A DNA stretch of 64,000 nt from Oceanospirillaceae bacterium. Lineage in GTDB: Bacteria; Pseudomonadota; Gammaproteobacteria; Pseudomonadales; Balneatricaceae. Both the position numbers and the translations under genes were made by a program. Under the pieces are notes generated by a model. That model was not told the DNA's origin. It did no database searches and saw only the letters and a program-made list of their open reading frames with translations. The stretch is from positions 1 to 64,000 of the forward strand of contig JAPYOS010000003.1 of the NCBI GenBank assembly GCA_029938085.1, written 5' to 3'. Positions 60,657 to 64,000 of the stretch are shown here, in pieces (the stretch's first letter is position 1; each line of letters begins with the position of its first letter).

Positions 60657-61559
60657 ATGAAGCTCGATATAAAACATTGGCAAATGCTCAAAGCTATGGA
60701 TGATTTTGGCAGCCTTAGTCGCGCAGCAACGCAACTTAACCTGAGCCAGTCTGCTTTGAGCCATCGCTTAGCCGAAGCCGAGCGGCGCTTGGGCGGGCCC
60801 ATCTTCCAACGCCAAGGTCGAGGCTTAATACTGACTCCAGCCGGTACGTCTTTAACGCAAGTAGCTCACCATATTGTACCGGCCTTGATGCGTGCCGAAG
60901 ACAGCTTTGTGCAAACGGCCAGTGAGGTTGAGCACCTTGTTAAAATAGGTGTTGCGGCCTATAACAGCTACCATTGGTTAGCCGAATTTTTGCAACACCT
61001 GCGGCTCAAATACAGTCATATTCAAATAGAAGTAGTGGCTTCCGCAAGCGCTCATACTCGGCAAAATTTATTACAGGCCAAGGTGGACCTGGTGTTGGTT
61101 CCGGGGCCTTTTACGGGTCCGGGTCTTGATACGCACCATCTATTTAAAGATCAATTGGTGCTGGTTACGGCACCCACCCACTGTTTGGCGAAGCAGACAT
61201 GGATCGAGGCACAGGACTTACTTGATGAAGAAGTGCTCACTTACGGACGAGACGCATACCCGGGGTTCGAATATGATCGCTTTATGCGGCCTGCTGGGGT
61301 GACCCCAAGAGTTGTTAAAGTGATCGAAATGGTGGGCGCTATCGTGGAGTTAGTCAGTGCCGATCAAGGGGTGAGTATTTTGTCCCGTTGGGCCATAGAA
61401 CCCAGCCTAAATGCCGGTCGTTTAGTGGCAGTACCTTTGAGTGAAAAAGGATTAGATTTGTCCTGGTCTGGTGTTTGTCGACAAGATGAACTAGCTCACT
61501 CGCCGACTCGTGACGTGGTCAAAGTGTTACAGCAATGGTTCTATGAAACATCAATTTGA
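60657..61559 (+). CDS. LysR-family regulator (MetR-like)
   Basis: MLKAMDDFGSLSRAATQLNLSQSALSHRLAEAERRLGGPIFQRQGRGLILTPAG. Confidence 0.9.
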   Translation: MKLDIKHWQMLKAMDDFGSLSRAATQLNLSQSALSHRLAEAERRLGGPIFQRQGRGLILTPAGTSLTQVAHHIVPALMRAEDSFVQTASEVEHLVKIGVAAYNSYHWLAEFLQHLRLKYSHIQIEVVASASAHTRQNLLQAKVDLVLVPGPFTGPGLDTHHLFKDQLVLVTAPTHCLAKQTWIEAQDLLDEEVLTYGRDAYPGFEYDRFMRPAGVTPRVVKVIEMVGAIVELVSADQGVSILSRWAIEPSLNAGRLVAVPLSEKGLDLSWSGVCRQDELAHSPTRDVVKVLQQWFYETSI

Positions 61560-61758
61560 ATCAGGTAGCAGTATTAGACTTTAGTCACAATGATAATGTC
61601 CACTATTCATCATTATGTGTGGTCAATACCTGTTGCTTTGCTTTATAACGCGTTACTCTATTGCGACCTACTGATACTCCTAACCGACATAGTGCGGATG
61701 CCTTAAGCGGTAGGCCACTTTTATTGCTAACCCCGTTGCTAATAGCAAGGAATACCTT

Positions 61759-64000
61759 GATGCCTGAGTCTTTAAAAGACAGCGCCATGCGCTACCATAC
61801 ACATCCCACGCCTGGGAAACTGTGTATTCAACCGACCAAACCTTTAGCCAACAAACGTGATTTATCGCGCGCGTATTCACCCGGTGTGGCATACGCTTGT
61901 GAGGCCATTGTAGAAGAAGAGTCCATGGCCGCTGCGGTAACGGCACGAGGTAACCTAGTGGGCGTTATAACCAACGGCACTGCGGTGTTAGGTTTGGGTA
62001 ATATTGGCCCATTAGCCTCCAAGCCTGTGATGGAAGGCAAGGCGGTATTGTTTAAGAAATTTGCCAATATCGACGTATTTGACATTGAAATCCAAGAAAA
62101 TGAAGTCGATAAGCTAGTCGATATCATTGCCTCCTTAGAACCCACATTTGGTGCCATCAACTTAGAAGACATCAAAGCACCTGAGTGTTTCTTAGTTGAG
62201 AAACAGTTGCGCGAGCGCATGAATATTCCAGTGTTTCACGACGACCAACACGGCACCGCTATTGTGGCCGCCGCCGCTGTTTACAACGGTTTACGGGTCG
62301 TTGAAAAGAGCATCAAAGACATTAAAGTGGTTGGCTCCGGTTCCGGTGCTGCCAGTATTGCCTGTTTAGATTTGTTAGTGAGCATGGGGTTACCCCGCGA
62401 ACAAGTTACTTTGGTAGACCGCTCTGGCGTAATCTACAAAGGCCGCGAACAGGGCATGAACCCGTGGAAAGAAAGCTACGCTCGTGAAACTGATGACCGC
62501 ACCTTAGCCGATGCCATCGCTGGCGCCGACTTATTTATGGGATTATCTGGCCCAGGGGTATTAACCCAAGACATGGTGAAAACCATGGGTCCTAAACCCC
62601 TTATTTTGGCTATGGCCAACCCTACACCAGAAATTATGCCAGAATTGGCCATGGCCGTGCGCCCTGACGCCATCGTGGCAACCGGCCGCTCGGACTACCC
62701 CAACCAAGTTAACAACGTCTTGTGTTTTCCGTTTATCTTCCGGGGTGCACTCGATTGTGGTGCCACTACCATTAACGAAGAGATGAAGATGGCTTGTGTT
62801 AAAGCCATTGCCGACCTTGCCTGTAAAGAAGTCACAGACGTAGTAGCTGAAGCCTATGCAGGCGAAGATTTCCGTTTTGGGCCAGAATACTTGATTCCTA
62901 AGCCGTTTGATCCGCGCCTTATTGAAGAAGTGCCTATTGCCGTTGTGAAGGCAGCCATGGAAAGTGGCGTGGCGACTCGTCCGATCGAAGATTTAGACGC
63001 TTATCGTGTGAAGTTACAGGGTTATGTTAACCAGGCGGGTTTATTCATGCAGCCCATGATTGAAAAAGCCAAGCAGGGGCCACAACGCCGCATCGTATAC
63101 GCCGAAGGTGAAAACGTTGACGTGCTTATGTCCATGCAAGCGATGGTGGATGAAGCCGTAGCTAAACCGATCTTGATTGGTCGTCCAAGCGTCATGCAGG
63201 CCACTATAGATCGTTTAAGCTTACGCTTTAAATTAGGCGAAGATGTAGAAGTGTTCGACCCAGTTGATTGTGATTCACACAGTCGCTATTGGCAGCATTA
63301 TCATAAAAAAGTTGCTCGTAAAGGCACCTCGGTAGAAACCGCCAAACAAGAAATACGAACTAATGCTACGGCCTTGGCATCGGTGATGGTGGATTTAGAT
63401 GAAGTCCACGGCATGATTTGTGGCAAAGTCGGACGTTTTGATACCCACTTTAAAACCTTGTTTCAAGTGTTAGGCAGAAAAACGCCAGATACCCACGTGT
63501 CTACAGTGTGTGCGCTATTGTTGCCTAGTGGACCGTTATTTTTAGCCGATGCGTTCTTAACGGTTGACCCAACCGCAGAAGAAATTGTGTCCACCACCGA
63601 AGACAGTATGCGCTTTGTACGCCAGTTTGGTATTAAACCCAAGGTTGCTTTGTTGTCGCACTCTAACTTTGGTACCTCGAGTGATCCTCAGGCCCATAAA
63701 ATGCGCAGCGCATCGGCGACCTTGCGGGAACGTTACCCTAGCGAGGAAATCGAAGGCGAAATGCACTCGTATACCGCACTGAATGAAGAATTGCGTCAGG
63801 CCATTTTTCCGGACTCAAAGCTTACTGGGCAACCTAATTTGTTGATCATGCCTAACCTAGATACGGCCAACATTACCCTAGGTTTGATTCGTTCACTTAC
63901 GGATGCCTTGCTGATTGGCCCATTTGTACATGGCTTAGCAAAGCCAGCTCACATTGTAATTCCTTCGGTTACAGGTCGTGGTATGTTCAATATGAGCGCC
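61759..64000 (+). CDS. maeB: NADP-dependent malic enzyme with phosphotransacetylase-like domain (truncated by window edge)
   Basis: ATG 61759 opens [47 protein letters not shown]...[16 protein letters not shown]; frame open to window end and therefore absent from the ORF track. Confidence 0.95.

Noticed and set aside
61261-61275. GGGTTCGAAT-like string reminiscent of a tRNA T-arm
   Set aside because: Lies inside the LysR coding sequence with no acceptor stem or anticodon arm around it
61603-61788. 61-aa reverse ORF with an HTH-like look between LysR gene and maeB
   Set aside because: Its start overlaps the maeB start, no convincing domain, probably noncoding

Overview
The window reads as a metabolically dense chromosomal segment of a gammaproteobacterium-like genome. 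Taxonomy is inferred from gene content only. I saw no rRNA, tRNA, CRISPR array, transposase or phage genes. Main blocks: (1) monomeric NADP-isocitrate dehydrogenase; (2) a BhcA/SgaA-type glyoxylate aminotransferase divergent from an IclR regulator (BhcR-like); (3) adenosylhomocysteinase adjoining a homoprotocatechuate/4-hydroxyphenylacetate (hpa) meta-pathway cluster with HpaR, an acyl-CoA-dehydrogenase-fold hydroxylase and a TRAP transporter; (4) a pseudouridine catabolism operon (HisA paralogue, PsuK, PsuG); (5) an iodotyrosine-deiodinase-like nitroreductase, MsrQ-MsrP in reversed order, and PilD; (6) a RutR-like regulator with a reductive pyrimidine degradation and ABC transporter cluster; (7) a DctB/DctD-type two-component system with a second TRAP transporter, where the response regulator is frameshifted; (8) an N-methylproline-demethylase-like gene next to a decayed proline-betaine-epimerase-like enolase remnant; (9) malic enzyme MaeB running off the right edge. 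Observations I rate highest: shared palindromes that look like HpaR operators at three promoters; two RutR-like boxes 33 bp apart; a HisA paralogue with altered catalytic and phosphate-binding motifs heading a psu operon; an IYD homologue with the Glu-Tyr-Lys lid triad; and three deletion-type pseudogenes (M23 peptidase, DctD-like regulator, enolase-superfamily epimerase). All family calls come from reading motifs and recalled family sequences. No database search was run.
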